A stretch of 64,000 bases of DNA from Liolophura sinensis (lineage: Eukaryota > Mollusca > Polyplacophora > Chitonida > Chitonidae): positions 1,867,001 to 1,931,000 of the forward strand of contig NC_088305.1 of assembly GCF_032854445.1 (NCBI RefSeq), given 5' to 3'. The translations under genes and the position numbers were made by a program. Of the stretch, positions 35,096-44,385 are shown piece by piece. Below the pieces are notes generated by a model that saw nothing but the letters and a program-made list of their open reading frames with translations, searched no databases and was not told the DNA's origin. The first letter of the stretch is position 1; each line of letters begins with the position of its first letter.

Positions 35096-35240
35096 ATGAC
35101 ACTAAAATGATTTGTTTGTGTCGTTAAAGATGCCAGTTCACAAAACTGCACATTATTTCCCTAAACCCCATAGTTCTCTCTGAATGTTTCAAAATATTGC
35201 TTGCAGAGGTGGTTGAAAAGTTGAAGAATTTGGGTTTTCA
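35096..35240 (+). mobile_element. MITE-like element, family B2
   Basis: 'gatttgtttgtgtcgttaaa', 'gtttcaaaatattgcttgca' and 'aaaagttgaagaatttgggt' are in family B2 order. The 41-bp array begins immediately to the right. Confidence 0.5.
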
Positions 35241-35244
35241 GTTT

Positions 35245-36175
35245 TACTGAGATAAGATTGAGATGGGTGGCTGCAGCTGCAGTCTTACCGAGATAAGGCT
35301 AGGATGGGTGGCTGTAATTGCTGTCTTACTGAGATAAGGCTGGGATGGGTGGCTGTAACTGCTGTCTTACTGAGATAAGTCTGGTATGGGTGGCTGCAGC
35401 TGCAGTCTTACTGAGATAAGGCTGGGATGGGTGGCTGCAGCTGTAGTCTTACTGAGATAAGGCTGGGATGGGTGGCTGCAGCTGCAGTCTTACTGAGATA
35501 AAGCTGGGATAGGTGGCTGCAACTGCTGTCTTACTGAGATAAGGCTGGGATGGGTGGCTGCAGCTGCAGTTTTACTGAGATAAGGCTGGGATGGGTGGCT
35601 GCAGCTGCAGTCTTACTGAGATAAGGCTGGGATGGGTGGCTGCAGCTGCAGTCTTACTGAGATAAGGCTGGGATGGGTGGCTACAGCTGCAGTCTTACTG
35701 AGATAAGACTGGGATGGGTGGCTGCAACTGCTGTCTCACTGAGATAAGACTGGGATGGGTGGCTGCAGCTGCAGTTTTACTGAGATAAGGCTGGGATGGG
35801 TGGCTGCAGCTGCAGTCTTACTGAGATAAGACTGGGATGGGTGGCTGTAGCTGCAGTCTTACTGAGATAAGGCTGGGATGGGTGGCTACAGCTGCAGTCT
35901 TACTGAGATAAGGCTGGGATGGGTGGCTGCAGCTGCAGTCTTACTGAGATAAGGCTGGGATGGGTGGCTGCAGCTGCTGTCTTACTGAGATAAGGCTGGG
36001 ATGGGTGACTAACTGCTGTCTCACTGGGATAAGGATGGGATGGGTGGCTGTAACTGCTGTCTCACTGAGATAAGACTGGGATGGGTGGCTGCAGCTGCAG
36101 TTTTACTGAGATAAAGCTGGGATGGGTGGCTGCAGCTGCAGTCTTACTGGGATAAGATTGGGGTGGGTAGCTGCA
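35245..36175 (+). repeat. 41-bp minisatellite
   Basis: About 23 copies of 'tcttactgagataaggctgg' plus 'gatgggtggctgcagctgcag'. Most units contain the self-complementary 'ctgcagctgcag', so each could form a small hairpin. Variants 'taactgctg' lose the symmetry. Confidence 0.93.
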
Positions 36176-36776
36176 GCATAGGAAATCCATAAAGTGTACA
36201 TAAAGTAAAATGTATTGTGTGCCTCAATTGAAAGGCATTAAAATATTGTGTACAGAAATTCTTTAAATTATGACTTTATTTTATATTGTTTTACATTTTT
36301 TATCTGATTTGTTTTACATTTTTTATCTAACTACTGAATAGCACAAAAGGTGTTTTTTTGTCAAACTGTACTCTGAAAGATTTCACATTATTTGAGGTGC
36401 TTAATAATCTGTTAAAACTTATTTGAATGGTGGTTCATCTGAGATAATGCTGTCTACAGGAAACAACTGTAAAAAAAATGTTTTTAAAAATGTTTTAAAT
36501 TATAGAAGGAAGTTGTTAGGAGTCATTGACGTCACTGGTCTTCAACTAATGTGAAAAGAAAAGGTCACTATACTTTGCAATAATTTAAATGCTTTCTTTG
36601 ACACACAAATTAGAGACTGGTACTTCAGATGTCACTGGCTTTGTGGTTTACATTCACTGGTGATTTCCTCAGCTCCAGTGCACTCCGGGGGCTGATGGTG
36701 GCAATAAACGATCAGTGTCACTCCTAAAGCTGTTTATCTCAAAATCTTAATCACTGGCTGGAAACCCTCAGGCCGT
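36176..36776. other. No gene seen
   Basis: AT-rich intron-like sequence; nothing recognisable. Confidence 0.3.
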
Positions 36777-37407
36777 ATGCTACATACAGGTCCACAGCAA
36801 CATACAGGTCCACAGCAACGTACAGGTCCACAGCAACGTACAGGTCCACAGCAACATACAGGTCCACAGCAACGTACAGGTTCACAGCAACATACAGGTC
36901 CACAGCAACGTACAGGTTCACAGCAACATACAGGTTCACAGCAACATACAGGTTCACAGCAACGTACAGGTCCACAGCAACATACAGGTCCACAGCAACG
37001 TACAGGTTCACAGCAACATACAGGTTCACAGCAACGTACAGGTCCACAGCAACGTACAGGTCCACAGCAACGTACAGGTTCACAGCATCATACAGGTCCA
37101 CAGCATCATACAGGTCCACAGCAACGTACAGGTTCACAGCAACATACAGGTCCACAGCAACGTACAGGTTCACAGCAACATACAGGTTCACAGCAACATA
37201 CAGGTTCACAGCAACGTACAGGTCCACAGCAACATACAGGTCCACAGCAACATACAGGTCCACAGCAACGTACAGGTTCACAGCAACATACAGGTTCACA
37301 GCAACATACAGGTTCACAGCAACGTACAGGTCCACAGCAACATACAGGTCCACAGCAACGTACAGGTCCACAGCAACGTACAGGTCCACAGCAACATACA
37401 GATGGTT
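36777..37407 (+). repeat. 18-bp minisatellite amplified from the middle of SINE-1
   Basis: Thirty-five copies of 'acaggtccacagcaacat', with only C/T and A/G variants (tcc/ttc, cat/cgt). The array leads directly into 'gatggttgagggtttcccc', the SINE-1 segment that follows 'aggtctgccagcaacctgcg' in full copies, so the 18-bp unit corresponds to that segment. Divisible by three and stop-free, it is open for over 200 codons on both strands (GPQQRT/GSQQHT on plus, DLYVAV on minus). These are artefacts of the array. Confidence 0.9.
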
Positions 37408-37543
37408 GAGGGTTTCCCCCAGGTTCTGCCCTACTTCCTCACACCAGTTAGAAGTGCTGGTCTCAGTAGTATAGGTGAGACATCAGTGCATGATTATGAA
37501 ATGAGTGCAGCATAAAACATGAATCAAATAAATAAATAAATGA
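37408..37543 (+). mobile_element. SINE-1 3' part following the 18-bp array
   Basis: 'gggtttcccccaggttctgc', 'cctacttcctcacacc', 'gcagcataaaacatgaatca' and 'aataaataaataaatgaat' are the SINE-1 3' region in order, with an altered stretch in the middle. It fixes the origin of the adjacent array. Confidence 0.65.
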
Positions 37544-38124
37544 ATTATTTGGGAATCTGCCATCAACATGAGATTGTTTGCCTTTCTCTGCAATGAGTCC
37601 CCCTTGTTCGGGTGCATGTGGCAGTGGTTTGTTCATTACTGATTGGAAAACCCCATGGTTTGTATATACTGTTAGTACTTGATTAATGGTCATGTGTTGT
37701 TATAGGGGGCCTCTGGGAAGAGCAAATTGTTCAGTTTAATAGAAGTTCCCTCTATAAACAAAGTCCATTCATTCATTCATTCTGTCTCGTTTCCTCATCA
37801 ACAAAAGCGCTCTCACACATGTACAGCACAAAATTGTTCATCGCATTGTCATTATGCAACATATAGCATACCTAATTTCACCTTAAATTTAGCATCTTTC
37901 AAGTGTCATATTTGGCTTGATTCTGATAGATTCATCCACCTCATAGGGACGGCTTACAGGGGTCTTTTGTGAAGCAGTTTCTTATCAGAATACTTTAGGT
38001 GTTGGTAACAAAAGTAGCATTTTCAGATCTTTATTTTTTTTTTGAAAGAGCATTTTTACATGAAATGTAAAAGTAGATATTATTTGGACCTATATGATAT
38101 ATACTGTAATTGTATAATATGCAT
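37544..38124. other. No gene seen
   Basis: Includes a short 'cattcattcattcattc' at about 37766-37782. No gene. Confidence 0.3.
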
Positions 38125-38445
38125 GTATAATTTTCTTTCATTTAATGACCGATTTTTTGTTTTCTTTGACTTCTATAATGACAGCAGGTGTTATAAATGG
38201 AAGGAAATGAAGACACCATGCAGAATAAACCACCGACCTTTGGCAATTCTGTTATGAACACAACCTTGTGCGACATACAGACTTATGCACCAGAGTGGTA
38301 TGCATGATTGTAAATGGACGAGTCCATGATGACAGCTAGCGAACATAACAAATTCCCTGTCGAAGTCCGGGATTGAACTCGCACCTGATTTGTCTCACAA
38401 TTTAGGAAACTCATATCTCACTTACTGAACTAAGTCCTGCTCCCT
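38125..38445 (-). mobile_element. Second tRNA-derived SINE family, near full length
   Basis: Read on the minus strand, it starts with an A-box-like 'gacttagttcagtaagtgag' (complement of about 38414-38433). A B-box-like 'aggtgcgagttcaatcccg' follows (complement of about 38367-38385), then a body with 'ttgccaaaggtcggtggttt'. The B-box spacing is close to that of a tRNA, but the long non-tRNA body identifies a SINE. The fragment at 28328-28470 shares the body. Confidence 0.55.
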
Positions 38446-38747
38446 ACATTTCTGACTGTGTAATAATTATATGCACATCAGTTATTCTTTGTAGACGAAG
38501 TTGATATTAGGTCTGCAGGGATTAGACAGAAACATTAGCCATATTGCTCTTTGTCAGGGCTATAGAAAAGCACTGGAACTATATACAGCGATCAAAAATT
38601 CATAGCAGTTATCTCGCCCTTTAAGCAGTGTAAATAAGAAATGTTGCAGACTCATTAGATCCGGTGCATTATCTCAACTCACCTAGGACTAAAAAGCACT
38701 TTGATGAAAGTCAGTGTTAAAATTTTTCCACTTTAAAACTTCACACT
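38446..38747. other. No gene seen
   Basis: Unique-looking sequence. Confidence 0.3.
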
Positions 38748-38905
38748 CTTTTTCTCTCATTCTGAGAGCGCTAGTGGTATTAAAGGCGTTCTCATGTTTG
38801 AATGATATTCTCCGGGGGAAAATGTATCTGTAAGTTTCAGCACCAAAACAGAATAATGTTTTATGGCCTTTAAATGCCTGCAAAAATGCAATTTTTCCAC
38901 ATTGT
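38748..38905 (+). repeat. Dispersed ~200-bp repeat, family A
   Basis: 'ttctctcattctgagagcgc', 'ggtattaaaggcgttctcat', 'atctgtaagtttcagcacca' and 'cctgcaaaaatgcaattttt' are in family A order. Confidence 0.5.
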
Positions 38906-38994
38906 CTGTAGGGCAAATGTATCTGTAATCGGGAACTTGTAAATCTCCTTTCTGTCTAGGAAAACAGGTCCAGTATAACCTTTTCTCCTTTTTC

Positions 38995-39173
38995 GGTGTC
39001 AGTATAATGTGACTGGGTAAGGTGTCATGTCTGGTGTCTTCGGCATAGCTGGTGTCTTGGCAAGGACTAGCTCTGCCACAGTACATGTACACACATGCAT
39101 AATGACTCCTCGTTGTCATATGACTGAAAAATAGGTACGTACAACATTCAAACCCAAACATTCATTCATTCAT
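38995..39173 (+). mobile_element. SINE-2, 3' half
   Basis: 'cagtataatgtgactgggta', 'gtgtcatgtctggtgtcttc', 'gtacacacatgcataatgac', 'tatgactgaaaaataggtac' and a final 'cattcattcattcat' match 376-576 of the SINE-2 reference copy. Confidence 0.65.
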
Positions 39174-39330
39174 ATCGGTGTCTACGTGCTTAAAAAATGT
39201 GCAAGTAGCTGTGTAATACGAGTGAAATATTCCTGAGTAAAATACCAATCAAATAAATAAATATTCAAGCATTGCAATGTTATTGAAGAAAGCGATGTGT
39301 TCGCTGCGACGTGGACACTTTTCAGTTTCG

Positions 39331-39580
39331 TTTATTTATATTTTTGATTGGTGTCTTATGCCTTACTCAAGAATATTTCACTTATACAACGGCAGCCAAC
39401 ATTATAGTGGGAGGAAACTGGGCAGATCACGGGGAAAACCCACGACCTTCCACAGGTTGTTGACAGACCATCCCATGTACGACCGTAGAGGAAGCCAGCA
39501 TGAGCTGGACTTGAACTCACAGCCACCACATTGGTGAGGGTCTCCTGGGTCATTGCGCCACTCTGGTGTGCTAACTACCC
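39331..39580 (-). mobile_element. SINE-1, long copy
   Basis: Starts with the complement of the tail ('tttatttatatttttgattg', 'gtgtcttatgccttactcaa') and reaches 'ctcctgggtcattgcgcc' and 'actctggtgtgctaac' of the tRNA-like head. Only the last bases of the head are missing. Diverged from the full copy at 43327 mainly by transitions, many at CG sites. Confidence 0.75.
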
Positions 39581-40084
39581 TTTCAGTTTTGTGTATTTCG
39601 TCCTTGAGTCTTCCATTGCAACATGAAAGAATCAAGCACCTTGTGTTAAAACAGTGCATGGTTTTTGTATATTGAGATATATATGTTTGACCCCTGTTTT
39701 CCGTTTTTTTTTTTCACATGGAAATATGTGTGTAATTCCAGATTTGTATAGAGGTATAGATATCAGTTTCTTTACCATCAAGTCAACAACAGATATTTGC
39801 TGAATGATGAAACAAGCTGATGTACAACACACCTATATATGCCTCTTAAAGGACACATGAAAGGGAACCTCAAAACCCAAATTATGGTTTTAAAGATAAT
39901 GAAGAAATACCCCAAAAATTCATTTTTGAACCAGAGGTTAATTCTCTATAACCCTTCTAATTAATACATGTTCTTCACCATTGATAAGAAATTTTTACTT
40001 TGCCTGTACAAAGTAAGGCTGAGAGGGGTGGTGGTGGTGGAAGTGGCAGTGTCGACATTGATGTCGGTGTCCGCTTAAGCTTTT
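39581..40084. other. No gene seen
   Basis: Includes a (GGT)n-like stretch 'ggggtggtggtggtggaagt' at about 40025-40045, followed by 'gtcgacattgatgtcggtgt', a short inverted repeat. No gene. Confidence 0.3.
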
Positions 40085-40765
40085 TTTATCTCCTATATAA
40101 TGGGCCCTCATACATGGATTGAAGGATAAGCTTTTACTATTAGCTCCTGTACATGTATAATGGGCTCTCATTCATTGATTGAAGGTTAAGCCTTTTTGTT
40201 TAGCTCTCTAGTGTAAGGTGTGGTGTGCAAATGGAAAGTTGAGCTTTTTTGTTTAGCTCTCTTGTCTAAGGTGTGTATATGTCTAAGTCTCTAGTCTAAG
40301 CTCTTGTACATTGGGCTATCATATATGAATTGAAAGTCAGGCTTTTTTTTTCTATGCTCCCTAGTATGGTGTGTAAATGCACATCCTCAGATGACAGGTT
40401 AAGGTTTTTTTTTTGCTCTTGTATATTGGGCTATCAGACGTAAATTGAAAGTCAGGCTTTTTTTTTCTTTGCTCCCTAGTTTAAGGTATGGTGTGTAAAT
40501 GCACATCCTCAGATGACAGGTTAAGGTTTTTTTTTTGCTCTTGTATATTGGGCTATCAGACGTAAATTGAAAGTCAGGCTTTTTTTTTCTTTGCTCCCTA
40601 GTTTAAGGTATGGTGTGTAAATGCACATCCTCAGATGAGAGGTTAATTTTTTTTTTTAGCTCTTGTATATTGGGCTGTCAGACGTAGATTGAAGGTGAGG
40701 CTTTTTTTTTACGGTATGGTGTGCAAATGCTCATTCTCAAAAGGGAGGTTAAGTTTTTTAGCTCG
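40085..40765 (+). repeat. ~122-bp degenerate tandem repeat with poly-T segments
   Basis: Four to five copies of a unit with 'gctcttgtatattgggctat', 'ttgaaagtcaggctttttt', 'ggtatggtgtgtaaatgcac' and 'atcctcagatgacaggttaa'. The two central copies (from 40415 and 40537) are nearly identical and the outer ones degenerate. Confidence 0.85.
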
Positions 40766-41381
40766 TGTATTTTGGCAATCATACCTGGATCTCCAACATA
40801 CAGCAATAGAAAGTTATGTTTGTTTGGGGTTTTTTTATATCTCTTTTTGCCTGTGTACGTCTACGTAGGGCCTACTGATGGAAGGTTTAACTATTTGATT
40901 GGTTTAAGTTTTATCGGTTCCGATTCACTTCATTCTGTTCGCTTGTAAACACGGATTTCTACAAACCTTTCTTGTAGTAGGGCTACAGTTTCTTATGCAA
41001 CCGCTTATCTAGATAAGCTTTTTGTCTCTCTGGCTACTTCACCAAATTTATAGAGTGTAAGAATTTACCTTGGTGCATACCAGTTTATCTGTTAAACAGA
41101 TTAGCTCTTCTCGGGTAAATAACCTCAAGTTGTGCCCTAGGACTTGGAAAGTGTACACCAGGAGTCACTGCGTTGATTGTGGTTCTTACTGACAGGGTGC
41201 TGCAGGAGAGCATCGGAGGTGGTCAGGAGATTATATGGACGGTTCCTGAAAGTAATAAACAAGCTCATGCTTTACTTAGCTGTCAGTCTATGCTCCTGAC
41301 ACCAACTGTCCATGTTTTCCTCAGTTTTAATCATAATGAATTTAGTATATAAAGGTTTACTTCACCAAAGGTGCACCTTGA
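40766..41381. other. No gene seen
   Basis: Unique-looking. A TATA-like 'tatataaag' at 41346-41354 lies only 28 bp before the ATG at 41382, too close to make a normal 5' UTR. Confidence 0.3.
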
Positions 41382-41726
41382 ATGTTTGATGATTACCATT
41401 TTGTAATGAAAGGGACTTCAGGAGAAAACTCTCTGGAGATTGATGAGCATGAGCGTGACCACCCAGTACCTTTGCACATGTGGAGTTTCATGTCAAATGC
41501 AGAACTCTTCATGTACAAAGCTAAAATAGAACTCAGCAAATCCTTACTTGTCCATTACCAGCAGATGATCACTCAAACTGAGTTTAAAGCAACAACATAT
41601 CTCCACCTGTCTATTATACTTGTTGACGGTGAAAGGCAAAAAAAAATAACCTATCTGTCGCTGGCAACACCTGAGCATGTTTGCATACTGGTAACCATGA
41701 AACATGCACTTCATTTTGATATATAG
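41382..41726 (+). CDS. Hypothetical 114-codon open frame, low support
   Basis: The longest open frame in the window that is not a tandem repeat or composed of a recognised element. It starts at ATG 41382 and stops after 'MKHALHFDI'. The product is of ordinary composition, with an acidic stretch 'GENSLEIDEHERDHPVP' near residues 14-30 and no signal peptide, membrane segment or known motif. There are no flanking splice sites in phase. It could be a young or spurious frame, or a fragment of a decayed gene or transposon. Function unknown. Confidence 0.18.
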   Translation: MFDDYHFVMKGTSGENSLEIDEHERDHPVPLHMWSFMSNAELFMYKAKIELSKSLLVHYQQMITQTEFKATTYLHLSIILVDGERQKKITYLSLATPEHVCILVTMKHALHFDI

Positions 41727-42302
41727 CCAGTCAGTGTTGTGCGAACTTTTAATATGTCAACAACATGAACAAATCTGTCTGACTCCCGATATGCCGGACT
41801 CGCACGCAGTGCTACCAAAACGGGGTCAAAGTTAATCACTCTCTTCTGACATCTTTACGCCACCTCAGATCCCTCGAAAGTAAACGACAGTAACTCACGT
41901 GACTTCAGGTCATTTACCTATAGTACCAGAAACCTGTGACACTGGCCAATGCATATGCCTTCCTATACTGTGACGGAATGTTTAAACCATCTACGCAGAC
42001 AGTGACTGTTGTCATCTCAGTATTTACTCAGCCAATCAGAGGGCAGAAGTGGTTACCCATAGTACACAGATAGCCAATCATGGGAAGCAATTTGCATATC
42101 AAAGACTACTCCAGAGAACTGGTACTCAAACACCCCACATTGAAGTTTTTTTACTACCATATCTCAACATTTGCTCAGCCTTTCACCGTGTTGGAATTGT
42201 CCACGGATGGCTGCATGCAGTTCGCAGTTTGCATATCAAAGTTTTGTGCCTCCCGACGATCACCTCTTTACCACCACAACACTTTACAACTTTTATCTTT
42301 AT
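41727..42302. other. No gene seen
   Basis: Contains 'tcagtatttactcagccaatcagag' and, further on, 'atatctcaacatttgctcag', with 'ttgcatatcaaag' twice (42091 and 42229). It may be a degenerate ~150-bp duplication. No gene. Confidence 0.3.
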
Positions 42303-42920
42303 TGTGATTCCATTGTCAAGTTGACTCCTATTGCAGGTGAGCTGGTGGGATTCTCTGATTCCATTGTCTAGTTGACTCCTATTGCAGGTGAGCTGGTGGG
42401 ATTCTCTGATTCCATTGTCTAGTTGACTCCTATTGCAGGTGAGCTGGTGGTATTCTCAGATTCCATTGTCTAGTTGACTCCTATTGCTGGTGAGCTGGTG
42501 GGATTCTCTGATTCCATTGTCTGGTTGACTCCTATTGCAGGTGAGCTGGTGGGATTCTCTGACTCCATTGTCTAGTTGACTCCTATTGCTGGTGAGCTGG
42601 TGGGATTCTCTGATTCCATTGTCTAGTTGACTCCTATTGCTGGTGAGCTGGTGGGATTCTCTGATTCCATTGTCTAGTTGACTGCTATTGCAGGTGAGCT
42701 GGTGGGATTCTCTGATTCCATTGTCTAGTTGACTGCTATTGCAGGTGAGCTGGTGGGATTCTCTGATTCCATTGTCTAATTGACTGTTATAGCAGGTGAG
42801 CTGGTGGGATTATCTGATTCCATTGTCTAGTTGACTCCTATTGCTGGTGAGCTGGTGGGATTCTCAGATTCCATTGTCTAGTTGACTCCTATTGCAGGTG
42901 AGCTGGTGGGATTCTCTGAA
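42303..42920 (+). repeat. 51-bp minisatellite carrying splice-site-like motifs
   Basis: About twelve copies of 'gattccattgtctagttgac', 'tcctattgcaggtgagctgg' and 'tgggattctct'. Most units include 'ttgcaggtgagc', which resembles both a 3' acceptor (pyrimidine-rich run then CAG) and a 5' donor (CAG|GTGAGC). Copies with 'ttgctggtgagc' lose the AG. Confidence 0.92.
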
Positions 42921-43007
42921 TGTCTCGGAAATACTGTCCTCAGTGAACTTACTGAGAAAGCCATACCACCATAGCACCCTTATTTCCAACACCCCCAAAC
43001 ACAAAGC

Positions 43008-44385
43008 TGTTGTGATAGCTAAGCTAAGCTATCACTGTTGTCATAACTAAGCTAAGCTATCACTGTTGTCATAACTAAGCTAAGCTTTTGCTGTTGTCAT
43101 AACTAAGCTGAGCTATCACTGTTGTCATAACTAAGCTAAGCTATCACTGTTGTCATAACTAAGCTAAGCTATTGCTATTGTCATAACTAAGCTAAGCTAT
43201 TGCTATTGTCATAACTAGGCTAAGCTATCACTGTTGTGATATCTAAGCTAAGCTATCACTGTTGTTATAGCTAAGCTAAGCTATCACTGTTGTCATAACT
43301 AAGCTAGGCTATCACTGTTGTCATAATTTATTTATTTATTTGATTGGTGTTTTACGCCGTACTCAAGAATATTTCACTTATACCACGGCGGCCAGCATTG
43401 TGGTGGGTGGAAACCGGGCACAGCCCGGGGGAAACCCACGACCATCCGCAGGTTGCTGGCAGACCTTCCCACTTAGGGCCGGAGAGGAAGCCAGCATGAG
43501 CTGGACTTGAACTCACAGCGACCGCATTGGTGAGAGGCTCCTGGGTCATTACGCTGCGCTAGCGCGCTAACCGACTGAGCCACGGAGGCTATCACTGTTG
43601 TCATAACTAAGGTAAGCTATCACAGTTGTTGTCATAACTAAGCTAAGCTATCACAGTTGTTGTAATTAAGCTAAGCTATCACTGTTGTCATAACTAAGCT
43701 AAGCTATCACTGTTGTCATAACTAAGCTAAGCTATCAGTGTTGCCATAACTAGGCTAGGCTATCACTGTTGTCATAACCAAGCTAAGCTATCACTGTTGT
43801 CATAACTAAGCTAAGCTATCACTGTTGTCATCACTAAGCTAAGCTATCACTGTTGTCATAACTAGGCTAGGCTATCACTGTTGTCATAACCAAGCTATCA
43901 CTGTTGTCATAACTAAGCTAAGCTATCACTGTTGTCATAACTAAGCTAAGCTATCACTGTTGTCATAACCAAGCTAAGCTTTCACTGTTGTCATAACCAA
44001 ACTAAGCTATCACTGTTGTCATAACTAGGCTAGGCTATCAGTGTTGTCATAACTAAGCTAAGCTATCACTGTTGTCATAACTAAGCTAAGCTATCACTGT
44101 TGTCATAACTAAGATAAGCTATCACTGTTGTCATAATTAAGCTAAGATATTGCTATTGTCATAACTATGCTAAGCTATCACTGTTGTCATAACTAAGATA
44201 AGCTATCGCTGTTGTCATAACTAAGCTAAGCTATCACTGTTGTCATAACCAAGCTAAGCTATCACTGTTGTCATAACTAAGCTAAGCTATCACTGTTGTC
44301 ATAACCAAGCTAAGCTATCACTTTTGTCATAACCAAGCTAAGCTATCACTGTTGTCATAACTAAGCTAAGCTATCACTGTTGAGG
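43008..44385 (+). repeat. 28-bp minisatellite, interrupted by a SINE
   Basis: About forty copies of 'ctaagctaagctatcactgt' plus 'tgtcataa', with common variants ('ctaggctaggc', 'attgctattg'). 'agctaagcta' is close to self-complementary (AGCTTAGCT). A SINE-1 copy is inserted at 43327-43589 and the array resumes on both sides. Confidence 0.93.
43327..43589 (-). mobile_element. SINE-1, full-length reference copy
   Basis: The most complete copy, about 263 bp on the minus strand. It has a tRNA-like head ('gcctccgtggctcagtcggt', A box; 'gctgtgagttcaagtccagc', B-box region), a body with 'cttcctctccggcc' and 'gccagcaacctgcggatgg', and a 3' end 'gagtacggcgtaaaac' with an 'aaataaataaat' tail. Both flanks are 28-bp array units, so the insertion is later than the array. 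Its CG-rich head and low decay suggest a comparatively young insertion. Confidence 0.85.

Noticed and set aside
36751-37409. Gln/Pro/Thr-rich 210-codon frame, opposed by a 212-codon LYVAVD frame
   Set aside because: Both strands are open because the 18-bp unit has no stops; the array derives from a SINE.
41346-41354. TATA box for the 114-codon frame
   Set aside because: Only 28 bp before the ATG, leaving almost no 5' UTR; AT-rich words of this kind are common here.
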